DNA from: Aneurinibacillus terranovensis DSM 18919
GTDB taxonomy: Bacteria; Bacillota; Bacilli; Aneurinibacillales; Aneurinibacillaceae
Reading direction: 5' to 3'
DNA: 64,000 nucleotides
Assembly: GCF_000430625.1 (NCBI RefSeq)
Contig: NZ_AUMJ01000033.1
Coordinates: 1 to 64,000, forward strand
Positions 9,867 through 18,924 of the stretch are shown piece after piece; position 1 is the first letter of the stretch; the number at the start of each line of letters is the position of its first letter. The position numbers were made by a program, and so were the translations under genes. Under the pieces are notes generated by a model. It had not been told where the DNA came from, made no database searches, and was given only the letters and a program-made list of their open reading frames with translations.

Positions 9867-10760
9867 CTATCTCGCGACGGTCAATCCGTAGATTTTGGCT
9901 TCCGGTATTCCATGTTTTAACACGTAGGCGGCTTCATTCAGTGTACTGCCGGTCGTATAGATGTCATCGACAATAACGATCGTGCGTGTATTTTTTGCTT
10001 CCGATATTCGGTTTTCGCTAGACATTGTGCAATCCGCCAGTGTTCCGGCCCTGTCTGCATAATCGCTCCTGTAACGAAGAGTGTGGTCTAATGCATGCAA
10101 GCGGCCCTGCCGGTTTTTATGGCTTTGTTTTTCCGTTGCTCTTACTTTTTCCAGCAGGCCTGCTACTGGCACGCCCACGGCAGCCCCTAACAGACGTGCG
10201 AGTTCTTCCGCCTGATTGAAGGTTCGTTCATGCAGCCGGCTATCGTGGAGAGGAACGTATGTAATCAGGTCAATTCGGGGTAAATGTGATTTATCACAGA
10301 TCCCCTTACTCTCCTTACTCTCCTTATTCTCCGTTTTGTAGTGCTTGTTCCATGCATAAATCAGAAAAGCGGCCAGTATTGGTGCGAGCTTGCGGTCTCC
10401 ACGAAATTTATACCGCGCAATGAGTTCCTTCATTGTTTCATTATAGGTGGCGGCACTGCGGGAATAGGTCAGATACGTTTTGCCGCGGCGGCAGCAATCG
10501 GGACAGATACTGTTTTTGCTGCCGTCTATACTGCCGCCCGGCATCCCCTGGCTATGCAGCCATAACCTCCCACACCCTTCACAAATGGCATCCTTGTCAA
10601 GAAAAGTAAACATCGACTCACACCGGAGGCACAGCCGGCAGGGCAGCCTCCCCCGCCGAAATACTGCCATTCCACATAACAGACACGAATCAGGCTGCGG
10701 ATATATCCAATTGATCATTCGTTGAAAAAGACGTACGCCTACACGGTTTGGATCCCGCAC
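9867..10760 (-). CDS. comFC: ComF family phosphoribosyltransferase-like protein
   Basis: A 297-residue ComFC protein needed with ComFA for DNA uptake in natural transformation. The N-terminus has a Cys-rich zinc-binding region (CLLC..CRLCLRCES..CEGCG..CPDCC). The C-terminus has a type I phosphoribosyltransferase fold with the PRPP motif IVIVDDIYTTGSTL. I start at the GTG at 10760 because GGAGGGAGG lies 7 bases before it; the frame is open to 10799 without such a site. It lies 78 bases downstream of comFA in the same direction. The zinc region is followed by a spacer (ENKESKESKG) that looks unique to this strain. Confidence 0.85.
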   Translation of the reverse strand: MRDPNRVGVRLFQRMINWIYPQPDSCLLCGMAVFRRGRLPCRLCLRCESMFTFLDKDAICEGCGRLWLHSQGMPGGSIDGSKNSICPDCCRRGKTYLTYSRSAATYNETMKELIARYKFRGDRKLAPILAAFLIYAWNKHYKTENKESKESKGICDKSHLPRIDLITYVPLHDSRLHERTFNQAEELARLLGAAVGVPVAGLLEKVRATEKQSHKNRQGRLHALDHTLRYRSDYADRAGTLADCTMSSENRISEAKNTRTIVIVDDIYTTGSTLNEAAYVLKHGIPEAKIYGLTVAR

Positions 10761-10838
10761 TGCATGGCCTCCCTCCTGAAGTATATAATGAATATACACA
10801 CCTGCTTACTCCATTGCTAACGATTAACAAACGACCGA

Positions 10839-12674
10839 TCATGTTGCTCCTCGCCCGCTGGCATTTGTCAAATAGCCCGCCTTTTTTGCGATACGGTTCA
10901 TCGCTTTAATCTGCTTAACCGCGGCTTTCATCGCGCCCGTTGGTTCACCCGCCAAAAAAATAATCAGCCCATTCGGTGAAGCGGCGGATCGGCCGACGCG
11001 TCCCGCGATCTGGACAAGGGTTGCCTCATCAAAAATAGGGGCATTTGCTTGAAAGACCAGTACCGAAATGCCTGGTATGGTCACCCCTCGTTCCATAATC
11101 GTTGTCGTAACTAGAAGCTTAATCCGGCCCTGCCTCATAGCCGATACTTTCTCTTCCCGTTCTGAATCAGCAGCATGCACAGTTTCTATCAGTCCTGACC
11201 AGCGTGGGTCGAGGGCAAGCACATACTCTTTAATTACCGATAACTGATAAACCGCATGAACAAAAATAAAACCCGGTGCGCCGTTTTGCGCCAGATATTG
11301 CAGAAAGCGCTGAAACGAAGAAATTGGACTTCTACTCTTTAAACGATTGTTTAATTTTGCTTCGGTCCTGATAACCGGTACGGGCAGCGGGTGCCCATGA
11401 TAGCGAAGCGGAATTTTTTCATGGGGCAAATACATCGGATGCCGGGGCTGTTGCTTCATTCGCAGTTGATGCTCACGGCGGGGTGTAGCGGTTAAATAGA
11501 TGGTTTTCCCGGCAATTTTCCGGGAACGTTGAACGGCAAACGGCAGCAAATCGTCATTCGTATACGGATACGCATCTACTTCATCAACGATGACCAGGTC
11601 AAAGTGACGATAGAACCGCAGGGCTTGATGGGTAGTAGACAGGACAAGCGGGGCACGGGTCCATTTTTCCTTCGATTTGCCGTGCAATACGCCGATTTCG
11701 TAAAAAGGAAACGCCTGACTAAGGCGTGGGGCCAGTTCTAATACGACATCGCGCCGTGGCGTCGCCCACAGTATACGAGCCCCCTCGCCTAACGCATACA
11801 GCAAAACAGGAAACATCACCTCCGTCTTTCCGGCACCGCATACCGCCCAGATTAAAAACTCGTCCCCTGCGCACCGCTGCCCGTTTTTCCACTTTTGTAA
11901 AAATTCCAGGAGTTTTTTCGCGCCTCCCTGCTGCGCAGGAGTCAGAGTGGGAAATCGATCGAATACATGTTGCCATCTATAAGTCTGCATGCCATTCCCT
12001 TTTCCATTCCTTTTCCCATTTCCGTTCTCAGCCCGGCCCTCGCCTTGATATTCACCGTCATTTACCACATTTCTTCCTGCCTCATTTTTGCTTGGGTCAT
12101 TTCTCCCTGCATGGTTTTTGCCAGGAGCGTTTTTACTCCCCCACCTACAACTATCCGTCTGTTCCCCCGGTATCAAATAATACGGTGTACACGAAGTGCT
12201 TCTTCCCATCGTCAGGCATCGTCTGCAGTATGCGCACAGCTTGTTGCACCGCTGGCAAAACACCACATGAATGTCTTCCCCACTTGCATTGCAGCGGTTG
12301 CAGTGATACCATTGCGTTTCCTTTATCGTTTTCTTTTCCAAATCTTGTGCCGCCCTTCCCCTCCGGATGGCGGACCATACATGGTAAAGGGAAGCAAAAA
12401 AGGAGAGAAAGCTTCTCCCCTTTTTCTCCTGGTGCCCTATGTTCCCGAACTCGACGCTTTCAACTTTGGCACTTTCGACTCTGACGCTCTCCACTCCGTA
12501 TTTCCGTTCGATCTTTTTTTCAAGAATCAGTTGTTCAATGGCGGCGGTTACTTTCTTCCGTTCTAAAAAATGGCTGCCGCCGGCCGATGATTCGATCATC
12601 CACCAGAGTTCATCTTCGAGCAGAGCCCGCCCTTTTATCACTTCATAAATTTGTGCGATTACCTGTTCATCCAT
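10839..12674 (-). CDS. comFA: DEAD/DEAH-box helicase ComFA, DNA-uptake motor
   Basis: A 611-residue ATPase thought to pull single-stranded DNA through the ComEC channel. A four-Cys zinc module lies at about residues 118-162 (CNRCNASG..CQRCNKLCAYCRRC). Walker A is VCGAGKTE, the DEAD-type box is LVIVDEVDAYPY, and helicase motif VI is QIAGRVGRS. Unusual: residues about 178-230 are a low-complexity Gly/Asn/Lys/Arg linker (NAPGKNHAGRNDPSKNEAGR.., GNGKRNGKGNG) between the zinc module and the motor. The start lies 5 bases after the stop of the AbrB-like gene, suggesting translational coupling. Confidence 0.9.
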   Translation of the reverse strand: MDEQVIAQIYEVIKGRALLEDELWWMIESSAGGSHFLERKKVTAAIEQLILEKKIERKYGVESVRVESAKVESVEFGNIGHQEKKGRSFLSFFASLYHVWSAIRRGRAAQDLEKKTIKETQWYHCNRCNASGEDIHVVFCQRCNKLCAYCRRCLTMGRSTSCTPYYLIPGEQTDSCRWGSKNAPGKNHAGRNDPSKNEAGRNVVNDGEYQGEGRAENGNGKRNGKGNGMQTYRWQHVFDRFPTLTPAQQGGAKKLLEFLQKWKNGQRCAGDEFLIWAVCGAGKTEVMFPVLLYALGEGARILWATPRRDVVLELAPRLSQAFPFYEIGVLHGKSKEKWTRAPLVLSTTHQALRFYRHFDLVIVDEVDAYPYTNDDLLPFAVQRSRKIAGKTIYLTATPRREHQLRMKQQPRHPMYLPHEKIPLRYHGHPLPVPVIRTEAKLNNRLKSRSPISSFQRFLQYLAQNGAPGFIFVHAVYQLSVIKEYVLALDPRWSGLIETVHAADSEREEKVSAMRQGRIKLLVTTTIMERGVTIPGISVLVFQANAPIFDEATLVQIAGRVGRSAASPNGLIIFLAGEPTGAMKAAVKQIKAMNRIAKKAGYLTNASGRGAT

Positions 12675-12679
12675 CTTTA

Positions 12680-12904
12680 TCAGCTTGCGTTGTACCCGAG
12701 TTTTTGTTCTGCTGCGACTTCAACCTTGCTTTTTATTTCTTCTTTGCGATCCCGCTGATGCTTTTGAATGACCAGTTCCCCATTGCTTCCTATGGCGAAC
12801 TCCACCTCGTCCAGCGGGCTGATTCCTGCCTTTGTCAGCAGTTCCTGCGGCAATTGCACATGTCCCCCGTCACCTACAATAACCTTTACCATCTCAATCA
12901 TCAT
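12680..12904 (-). CDS. AbrB/SpoVT-type DNA-binding domain protein
   Basis: A 74-residue protein with a swapped-hairpin AbrB-like domain in its first 50 residues (VIVGDGGHVQLPQELLTKAG..EVEFAIGSNGELVIQKH) and a charged helical tail. Its stop is 5 bases before the comFA start, so the two are one transcript. This position, upstream of comFA, is not the B. subtilis arrangement. It could be a small regulator of the competence operon or the antitoxin half of a lost pair. No toxin gene is next to it. Confidence 0.7.
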   Translation of the reverse strand: MMIEMVKVIVGDGGHVQLPQELLTKAGISPLDEVEFAIGSNGELVIQKHQRDRKEEIKSKVEVAAEQKLGYNAS

Positions 12905-13098
12905 CCTTCCAAGTATGATTTGGGACGCCCCCCACGTTGCCTAACCATCTTGTTTGTCTCTATGCATTCGACAAAAACCCATATTTTTCCTCTTGTTATT
13001 TCTTTTATTTTTTCGTTTTTCGTTCGACAAATTATTACAATTTTTTCCGTTTAATTCATAAGGAGAGTGGACAAACTGAGAAATAAGGAGGTGGCAAG

Positions 13099-13542
13099 AT
13101 GACACTGTTAAAGAAGAAATGGATGCGGCGAATTTCCCCGGGGGTGGGAGATAAGGTGCCCCATGTTTATATAAACGAGACCGACCCTTCTTACTACGAA
13201 AAATTGCTTCGATTTAATCGGCACAATGTAAAAGCACTTTACCAGTTGGGAAGAACATGTGAAAAGTCCGGGCATTTCGAAAGAGCGCGATCCTACTACG
13301 AAAAGGCCATCTCTATTCAACCGTATGAACCAGCGGTCGGCGCGCTCCTGCTTCTTCGGCGGAAGGAACAATGGCTGGAAATTCAGAGGGAGCATAAGAA
13401 GAAAGAAGCGGCGCTGATGTCGAAGAAATGGGGAGCACAGCGAAAGCAAGCGACAAGAAGTAAATTCGTTCAGTCTATCATTATTACCCTGCTCATTTAT
13501 CTCATCGCTATCATCTTAACATTTGGCGTTGTGCTAAACTAA
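13099..13542 (+). CDS. TPR-repeat protein with C-terminal membrane anchor
   Basis: A 147-residue protein. Residues about 30-80 hold a tetratricopeptide motif (LLRFNRHNVKALYQLGRTCEKSGHFERARSYYEKAISIQPYEP). A basic helix follows, then one C-terminal membrane segment (IIITLLIYLIAIILTFGVVL). The ribosome binding site AAGGAGGTGG is excellent. It is probably a tail-anchored cytoplasmic scaffold; the partner is not evident from the neighbours. The upstream 190 bases separate it from the divergent AbrB-like gene. Confidence 0.7.
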   Translation: MTLLKKKWMRRISPGVGDKVPHVYINETDPSYYEKLLRFNRHNVKALYQLGRTCEKSGHFERARSYYEKAISIQPYEPAVGALLLLRRKEQWLEIQREHKKKEAALMSKKWGAQRKQATRSKFVQSIIITLLIYLIAIILTFGVVLN

Positions 13543-13607
13543 ACGATTACGTTTGGCCGGGTCATGGTTCATACAAGGGAGTAAAACATAAATCTGACTC
13601 ATCCAAA

Positions 13608-13668
13608 AACCAAAAAGGATAGCCCATCTATTCGCAGGACGTGCGAATAAATCGGCTATCTTTTTTGT
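13608..13668. terminator. Bidirectional terminator
   Basis: AAAAAGGATAGCC..TATTCGCA and TGCGAATA..GGCTATCTTTTTT make a long stem between the convergent TPR gene and the minus-strand gene at 13678. Confidence 0.8.
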
Positions 13669-13677
13669 TCATTATGC

Positions 13678-14289
13678 TTACGTTCGCAAGTCAATGTTCC
13701 ACGTAAGAACTTCCCGAGGCGCTGCTCCTGTTTTTGCTTCGATTCCGGCATCAGTTTTTGCCTCCGCCTCCGCTTCTATCTCTGCCTCTGTTATCTCTGC
13801 TTCTGCTGTCCCTTCCCCATTTTGCGGCTGTTTGGCCGGTACCCATTCCTGTATAACATGGATTTCCTGCAGCAGTCCTGTGAAGTCTCTTTCCAGGTGA
13901 TATAAAATAGGTAGCGTTAAATCCTTTGAACCGCTATCATATGCCCGAATGGAAACGGGTACGCCTTCCTGCAGCGAGACCCACTGGATATTCCTGATGA
14001 CATACTCAAGCTGATCTTGCGAATTTCCTGTCTGCAGTTCCACCTGTTTTACCCTGCTATTTTTTTCGGTGTCATTTTTTTCAGCCGCAAGCGAAGGGAT
14101 TGGGAATGAAAAAATCCATTTTCCCAGTCTGGGAATCATAGCGACCGCTATCAAATAGACAACAATCGTCGTAAACGCCGTAAATGCAAAAGTAGCCCAC
14201 ACGGCATTTCCCCTCCCTCTCCTTACAGCGTATGCAGCACGCAACAGCAAAGTGAAGGGGCGGCTGATGTATGGCAATAAACCTAACAA
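13678..14289 (-). CDS. Membrane-anchored hypothetical protein with Glu/Ala-rich tail
   Basis: 203 residues with one clear membrane segment at about 30-55 (WATFAFTAFTTIVVYLIAVAMI) and a soluble, probably external domain (residues 85-160). A low-complexity stretch follows (EAEITEAEIEAEAEAKTDAG) before the end. No family recognised. It follows degU on the same strand after about 70 bases and could be read from the degSU transcript. The Ala/Glu stretch corresponds to imperfect short DNA repeats (GCCTCCGCTTCTATCTCTGC). Confidence 0.55.
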   Translation of the reverse strand: MLGLLPYISRPFTLLLRAAYAVRRGRGNAVWATFAFTAFTTIVVYLIAVAMIPRLGKWIFSFPIPSLAAEKNDTEKNSRVKQVELQTGNSQDQLEYVIRNIQWVSLQEGVPVSIRAYDSGSKDLTLPILYHLERDFTGLLQEIHVIQEWVPAKQPQNGEGTAEAEITEAEIEAEAEAKTDAGIEAKTGAAPREVLTWNIDLRT

Positions 14290-14358
14290 GCATACAGCAG
14301 CAAATCCGTCCGGGCTTACCCTTGATTTACAAACGGGTACTGATTTACAAGCTTTTTA

Positions 14359-15075
14359 TTACGCAAGCTTGACCCAGCCGTTTTTAATAGACATAACAAC
14401 AGCCTGGGTGCGGTCCTGTACATCAAGTTTCTGCAAAATACTGCTCACATGATTCTTAACAGTTTTCTCGCTGATAAACAGTTCTTCACCGATAGCGCGG
14501 TTGCTTTTTCCCTCCGCCATCAGTTGGAGAACTTCGCGCTCCCGCGGTGTAAGCGCTAAAATATTGCTTTCCTTATCACCGGCGCCAAGTTCGCTTACAT
14601 CGCTCATCAGCACGTTTTCTTCCACGCTTTTCTCAATGCTGCTTAGACGACGAAACTCGTTAATGAGTTTGCCTGTCACTTTCGGGTGGATGTACGCCTC
14701 ACCGCGCGCCACAGAATAAATGGCATCGATTAACGAATCGGAATCCATCTCCTTCAGAAGGTATCCGGATGCGCCGGAACGCAGAGATTTGTATACATAA
14801 TTCTCATCATCATGGATCGACAAAATAATAATGTGGGAATCCGGGGATTGTTCTTTAATCCGCTGCGTGGCGAGAACTCCGGTCATTTTGGGCATATTAA
14901 TGTCCATAAGAATCACGTCCGGCTGATGCTCAAACGCCATTTCGAGCGCCTCTTCCCCATCGGAAGCTTCACCCACCACGGTAAAGTTGTCCTCCATTTC
15001 CAGAATGCGTTTGACCCCCTCACGAAACAGCTTATGGTCATCCACTAATAAAATCGTTATATTGTTTTCGTTCAT
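14359..15075 (-). CDS. degU: Response regulator DegU
   Basis: A 238-residue NarL-type response regulator controlling exoenzyme, competence and motility genes. The receiver domain has LLVDDHKLFREG, the phospho-acceptor Asp in DVILMDINMPKMTG and the conserved Lys in SGYLLKEMD. The LuxR-type HTH is LTPREREVLQLMAEGKSNRAIGEELFISEKTVKNHVSSI. The start at 15075 (MNENNITILLVDD) is chosen for AGGAGG 8 bases upstream. It lies 26 bases after degS. Confidence 0.95.
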   Translation of the reverse strand: MNENNITILLVDDHKLFREGVKRILEMEDNFTVVGEASDGEEALEMAFEHQPDVILMDINMPKMTGVLATQRIKEQSPDSHIIILSIHDDENYVYKSLRSGASGYLLKEMDSDSLIDAIYSVARGEAYIHPKVTGKLINEFRRLSSIEKSVEENVLMSDVSELGAGDKESNILALTPREREVLQLMAEGKSNRAIGEELFISEKTVKNHVSSILQKLDVQDRTQAVVMSIKNGWVKLA

Positions 15076-15101
15076 ATTTTTCCTCCTGCTTCGAACAGTT
15101 T

Positions 15102-16286
15102 TTACCGGTCGGTTTCTATCGGCCGGGACGGCTTGTCGGCCCACTTGCCTTCAAGCGGAATACTGAAGCGTACCGTTGTCCCCTTGCCGATGGTCGAGTC
15201 AATTCTCATTTTTCCCTGAAGAAGCTTTGTACGCTCTTTCATTCCCATTAGCCCAAACTGCGGGCGTTCACCCTTTGTTCCATTTTCAAACCCCACACCA
15301 TCGTCAACGATGCGGAAATGAATGACCTGAGGTTTAATTTCAAGACGTATTTCAACCTGTTGCGCTTCCGAATGCTTGGCAACATTCGTTAGCGATTCCT
15401 GTATCAGGCGAAACACCGCCACTTCAATCGCACCTGGAATTCGCTGGTCAGACCCTGAAACGGCTAATTTCGTCTCGATTCCATGCCGGTTTTGAAAATC
15501 TTCGATATACTTTCGTAAGGTCGGAACGAGACCGAGATCATCGAGCGCCATCGGCCGCAGATCAAAAATGATTTTGCGAACATCTGTAAGGCTTGCACGT
15601 GTAAGCTCTTTTAATAAGCGGAGCTCCGTTTTGGCCTCATCAATCCGGTTTTGATTGAGCATTCGCTCCACTATTTCGCTCCGCAGCGCAACATTTGCCA
15701 TCGATTGGGCAGGCCCGTCATGAATCTCACGCGCCACCCGCTTTCTTTCTTCTTCTTGTGCCTGAATGATTTTAAATCCAAGCTGCTGGTGATTCTGAGC
15801 CGATTTAAGCGCCTGTCCTACCTTCTGCAGATCGCCATTTAAGTAATTAAGCACGACACTGACGTGAGTCATAAGTGTTTCTGCTTTTTGAATCGTATCT
15901 AAGATAGTACGCAGCCGGCGTTCCAGTTCATCGCGGCGGTGGCGAAGCTGCAGCTCTTTGTCCCGTGAGAGCGTTAGCTCAATCTGAATCTTGCTCGCTT
16001 CTTCGTATGCCTCACGGATTTCAATCTCACTAAACTTATGGAAGTTATGGCTTACATGTGCCAGCCTTTGTCTTGCCCGTTTTGCGGTGAATTCCAGCTG
16101 GTCGGTTTGACCAATCACCTTTTCCACTTCCCGTTTTAGGTGCTCCAGTTCAACAGAAATGCGGGTGCTTTCCTGGCGGGCGTTCTCCGAGATATCAAAT
16201 ATCTTCTCTTTGCTTTCTTCTACCGAAGTAATGGTTTTTTGAAAAATTTCATCCAGCAATTCGACATCGATATTTGCCTCACCCAT
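15102..16286 (-). CDS. degS: Sensor histidine kinase DegS
   Basis: A 394-residue soluble histidine kinase pairing with DegU. Residues 1-180 are a long coiled-coil sensor region (DegS domain) with no membrane segment. The HisKA_3 phospho-acceptor is in VAREIHDGPAQSMANV. The ATPase part has NVAKHSEAQQ, VDDGVGFE and GLMGMKERTKLL. The order and strand are as in B. subtilis, upstream of degU. Confidence 0.95.
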   Translation of the reverse strand: MGEANIDVELLDEIFQKTITSVEESKEKIFDISENARQESTRISVELEHLKREVEKVIGQTDQLEFTAKRARQRLAHVSHNFHKFSEIEIREAYEEASKIQIELTLSRDKELQLRHRRDELERRLRTILDTIQKAETLMTHVSVVLNYLNGDLQKVGQALKSAQNHQQLGFKIIQAQEEERKRVAREIHDGPAQSMANVALRSEIVERMLNQNRIDEAKTELRLLKELTRASLTDVRKIIFDLRPMALDDLGLVPTLRKYIEDFQNRHGIETKLAVSGSDQRIPGAIEVAVFRLIQESLTNVAKHSEAQQVEIRLEIKPQVIHFRIVDDGVGFENGTKGERPQFGLMGMKERTKLLQGKMRIDSTIGKGTTVRFSIPLEGKWADKPSRPIETDR

Positions 16287-16424
16287 GTAAGTCCTCCTTG
16301 ATGACCCTTAGCCCTAGCGTACCGTTTTTTCTCATCTTTTAAACTCACACTTCTTCTGTAGCCAACAATAAATTTTCGACAAAACTCACAAAACACCTTT
16401 TTATATTGTACCATTCCTCCCAAA

Positions 16425-16463
16425 TAAACAAAACAAAACCCAGCACAATAAATGTGATGGGTT
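16425..16463 (-). terminator. Terminator after metK
   Basis: ACCCATCACA and TGTGCTGGGT pair around TTTAT on the minus strand, followed by TTTGTTTTGTTT. It lies about 25 bases after the metK stop. Confidence 0.65.
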
Positions 16464-16488
16464 TTAAGGATGGAAAAAACAGTTTCAA

Positions 16489-17700
16489 TTATCGTGCAAG
16501 CTCAGCCGCTTCTTTTTTCAAGACTTCCGCTTTATCCGTACGCTCCCACGGAACATTCAGGTCATTGCGGCCGAAATGGCCATATGCGGCTGTTTTACGG
16601 TACAGCGGGCGGCGCAGGTCAAGTTCTTTAATGATACCTGCAGGGCGCAGGTCAAAATGCTTACGAACAAGTTGAACAAGGACTTCTTCGTCGACTTTAC
16701 CGGTTCCAAACGTATCTACATTAATCGACACAGGCTGGGCCACTCCAATCGCATAGGCAACCTGTACTTCACATTTATCAGCAAGTCCGGCTGCCACGAT
16801 ATTTTTTGCCACATAACGTGCAGCATACGCACCGGAACGGTCTACTTTTGTCGGGTCTTTTCCGGAGAACGCACCGCCGCCGTGGCGCGCATAGCCGCCA
16901 TACGTATCCACGATGATTTTACGTCCGGTTAAGCCGGCATCCCCCTGAGGTCCGCCAATAACGAAACGGCCGGTTGGGTTAATGAAATACTTTGTATTTT
17001 CATCGAGCAGCTCAGCCGGAACAATCGGCTTAATCACATGCTCTTTCAAGTCTTTCTGAATTTGATCCAGCGAAGTGGCCGGATCGTGCTGGGTGGAAAT
17101 AACGATGGTATCCACGCGAGCCGGCTTATCTCCGTCGTATTCAACGGTTACCTGTGTTTTACCGTCAGGACGAAGGTAATTAAGTGTGCCGTTTTTGCGA
17201 ACTTCCGCTAAGCGGCGGGATAATTGGTGGGACAAAGAGATAGGCAGCGGCATGAGTTCCGGGGTCTCATTGCATGCAAACCCGAACATTAAGCCCTGGT
17301 CTCCCGCACCGATGGCTTCAATTTGTTCATCGGTCATTTGGCCTTCACGGGCTTCCAGTGCCTTGTCCACCCCCTGGGCAATGTCAGGAGATTGTTCGTC
17401 AATGGAAGTAAGCACCGCACATGTGTCAGCGTCAAAGCCAAATTTAGCACGGGTATAGCCGATTTCACGAATCGTTTCACGAACGACTTTCGGAATGTCT
17501 ACATAGCAGCTTGTCGTGATCTCACCGGCTACGAGAACCATACCTGTTGTTACTGATGTTTCCGCTGCAACGCGCGCATTCGGATCTTTTTCAAGTATTG
17601 AGTCTAAAATTGCATCAGAAATCTGGTCACAAATTTTGTCGGGATGCCCCTCCGTAACCGATTCAGATGTGAAGAGATGACGTCCTTTTTTAAGCGCCAT
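16489..17700 (-). CDS. metK: S-adenosylmethionine synthetase
   Basis: A 403-residue methionine adenosyltransferase making SAM from methionine and ATP. Signature segments are [63 protein letters not shown] and [23 protein letters not shown]. ATG at 17700 is preferred over the GTG at 17706 because AGGAGG is 9 bases before it. Expression is controlled by a SAM-I riboswitch and terminator in the leader (17784-18017), so high SAM should shut the gene off. Confidence 0.97.
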   Translation of the reverse strand: MALKKGRHLFTSESVTEGHPDKICDQISDAILDSILEKDPNARVAAETSVTTGMVLVAGEITTSCYVDIPKVVRETIREIGYTRAKFGFDADTCAVLTSIDEQSPDIAQGVDKALEAREGQMTDEQIEAIGAGDQGLMFGFACNETPELMPLPISLSHQLSRRLAEVRKNGTLNYLRPDGKTQVTVEYDGDKPARVDTIVISTQHDPATSLDQIQKDLKEHVIKPIVPAELLDENTKYFINPTGRFVIGGPQGDAGLTGRKIIVDTYGGYARHGGGAFSGKDPTKVDRSGAYAARYVAKNIVAAGLADKCEVQVAYAIGVAQPVSINVDTFGTGKVDEEVLVQLVRKHFDLRPAGIIKELDLRRPLYRKTAAYGHFGRNDLNVPWERTDKAEVLKKEAAELAR

Positions 17701-17783
17701 GTTCACGTACCTCCTTATGCACCATGTTTGTGGATGGTCTTACCAAGATACGGTACTCCCTTCCCATTCCCTCGCAAAGCAGT

Positions 17784-17830
17784 AAAAAACCTTTTCCGGT
17801 TGAAACTTTAGGAAAAGGTTGGTTTTTTAC
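17784..17830 (-). terminator. Riboswitch expression-platform terminator of metK
   Basis: On the minus strand AACCTTTTCC and GGAAAAGGTT form a 10-bp stem followed by TTTTTTACT, between the SAM-I aptamer and metK. Confidence 0.85.
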
Positions 17831-17838
17831 TCATCCTT

Positions 17839-18017
17839 TGCCCTTTATCGTTCAGGATATAGCACGCAAAAGCATGCCTTCCTGCTGGTTAGCACCGTTC
17901 ACCGCATGTTGAGAGCCACTTATAGTAATAAGGATGCTCCACCTCTCGCCAAATCATGCTGCGATGGGGTTGCCGGGCTTCATCGGGCCAGTCCCTCCGC
18001 CTACTCGGGATATAAGG
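17839..18017 (-). promoter_or_regulatory. SAM-I (S-box) riboswitch
   Basis: The minus strand carries the S-box core: GAGGGACTGGCCCGATGAAG, then CCCGGCAACC, later AACGGTGCTAACCAGCAGG, closing with a CTTAT..GATAA(A)G P1 helix. Position and neighbour (metK) agree. Binding of SAM is expected to favour the terminator at 17784-17830. Confidence 0.93.
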
Positions 18018-18080
18018 GTCTTCCGTTCTAAACGAGCATATCCTATTTACCGGAACCTGTCAATAAAGAATGTCAATCAT

Positions 18081-18665
18081 TTATTGAATGGTATATTTTC
18101 CACGAATCATAATGTAAGAAGGTCCTTTTACAACCTTGAGCCCCCGGTTGTCGTTGGACGGGAGTAAAATGAGGTGATTCAGTGGAATGTCGATGTCACG
18201 CTCAAGATTTTGCCCGCCCGTTACATCTGGCAGACCGTATCCGTCACCCGCAGGCGTATAAGCAACCGCCTCGCCTGTCCGCACGATGAACTCTGTACCT
18301 GAATAGCCGACGACTACCTTTCCGGCAGGTACTTTTTCTACGGCCAGTTGACCGGCTCCCGCGGAAGCCTGTCCCCCGGTTTTACCGGTTCCCTGGCCGC
18401 TGGCACTCGCGCGAATTTCATTTTCAAGCGCGGCCTTTATTTGATCAACATAACTTTTGCTCACCCCGGAGCTTGTCACTGTAGACTTCGCCCCTGCACT
18501 GATTTGATTTTCAATATCAGCTTTAATTTTATCCACATAGCTCTTTGTTACGATCGGGTCATTATCAGATCCCGGCGTTAACGTTTCGGCAATCCCGGAT
18601 GATACCCCGCTGATGGTAAAAGCCAGCACGGCTCCAACCAATCCGTATCCCCACTTTTTCATCAA
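18081..18665 (-). CDS. Exported hypothetical protein
   Basis: 194 residues with a signal peptide (KKWGYGLVGAVLAFTISGVSSGIAE). Two similar helical segments follow (TKSYVDKIKADIENQISAGA and SKSYVDQIKAALENEIRASA), then a Gly/Ala linker. The C-terminal domain (residues 105-194) contains KVVVGYSGTEFIVRTGEAVAY and LLPSNDNRGLKVVKGPSYIMIRG. This tail resembles small surface proteins seen in several Bacillales genomes, but I cannot give a function. It is transcribed from its own promoter, upstream of metK's leader. Confidence 0.65.
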   Translation of the reverse strand: MMKKWGYGLVGAVLAFTISGVSSGIAETLTPGSDNDPIVTKSYVDKIKADIENQISAGAKSTVTSSGVSKSYVDQIKAALENEIRASASGQGTGKTGGQASAGAGQLAVEKVPAGKVVVGYSGTEFIVRTGEAVAYTPAGDGYGLPDVTGGQNLERDIDIPLNHLILLPSNDNRGLKVVKGPSYIMIRGKYTIQ

Positions 18666-18773
18666 TTTTCCTCCATTCCCTTTTTACTATGTCATTTAAT
18701 CATACGTATAAAACAGGAAAATGTCGTGATTTTTCTTTAATTAACGTGTTTTTTAATATGTAATCCATTCAAT

Positions 18774-18805
18774 AAAAAAGAACGCCCATTTACCAGGCGT
18801 CCTGT
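18774..18805 (-). terminator. Terminator after the S41 protease
   Basis: GGACGCC and GGGCGTTC pair around TGGTAAAT on the minus strand, followed by TTTTTT. It lies about 120 bases past the protease stop. Confidence 0.7.
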
Positions 18806-18924
18806 AATTTTTAGAATGAAAAGCTGGCTTTTCTTATCAACCAGATCGCTGCCAAAATCCAAGCGATTATGATCAGCGAAGAAGTGAGCCATCATTCCTT
18901 AATCCTTTCCTGTACCCTTTGCCT

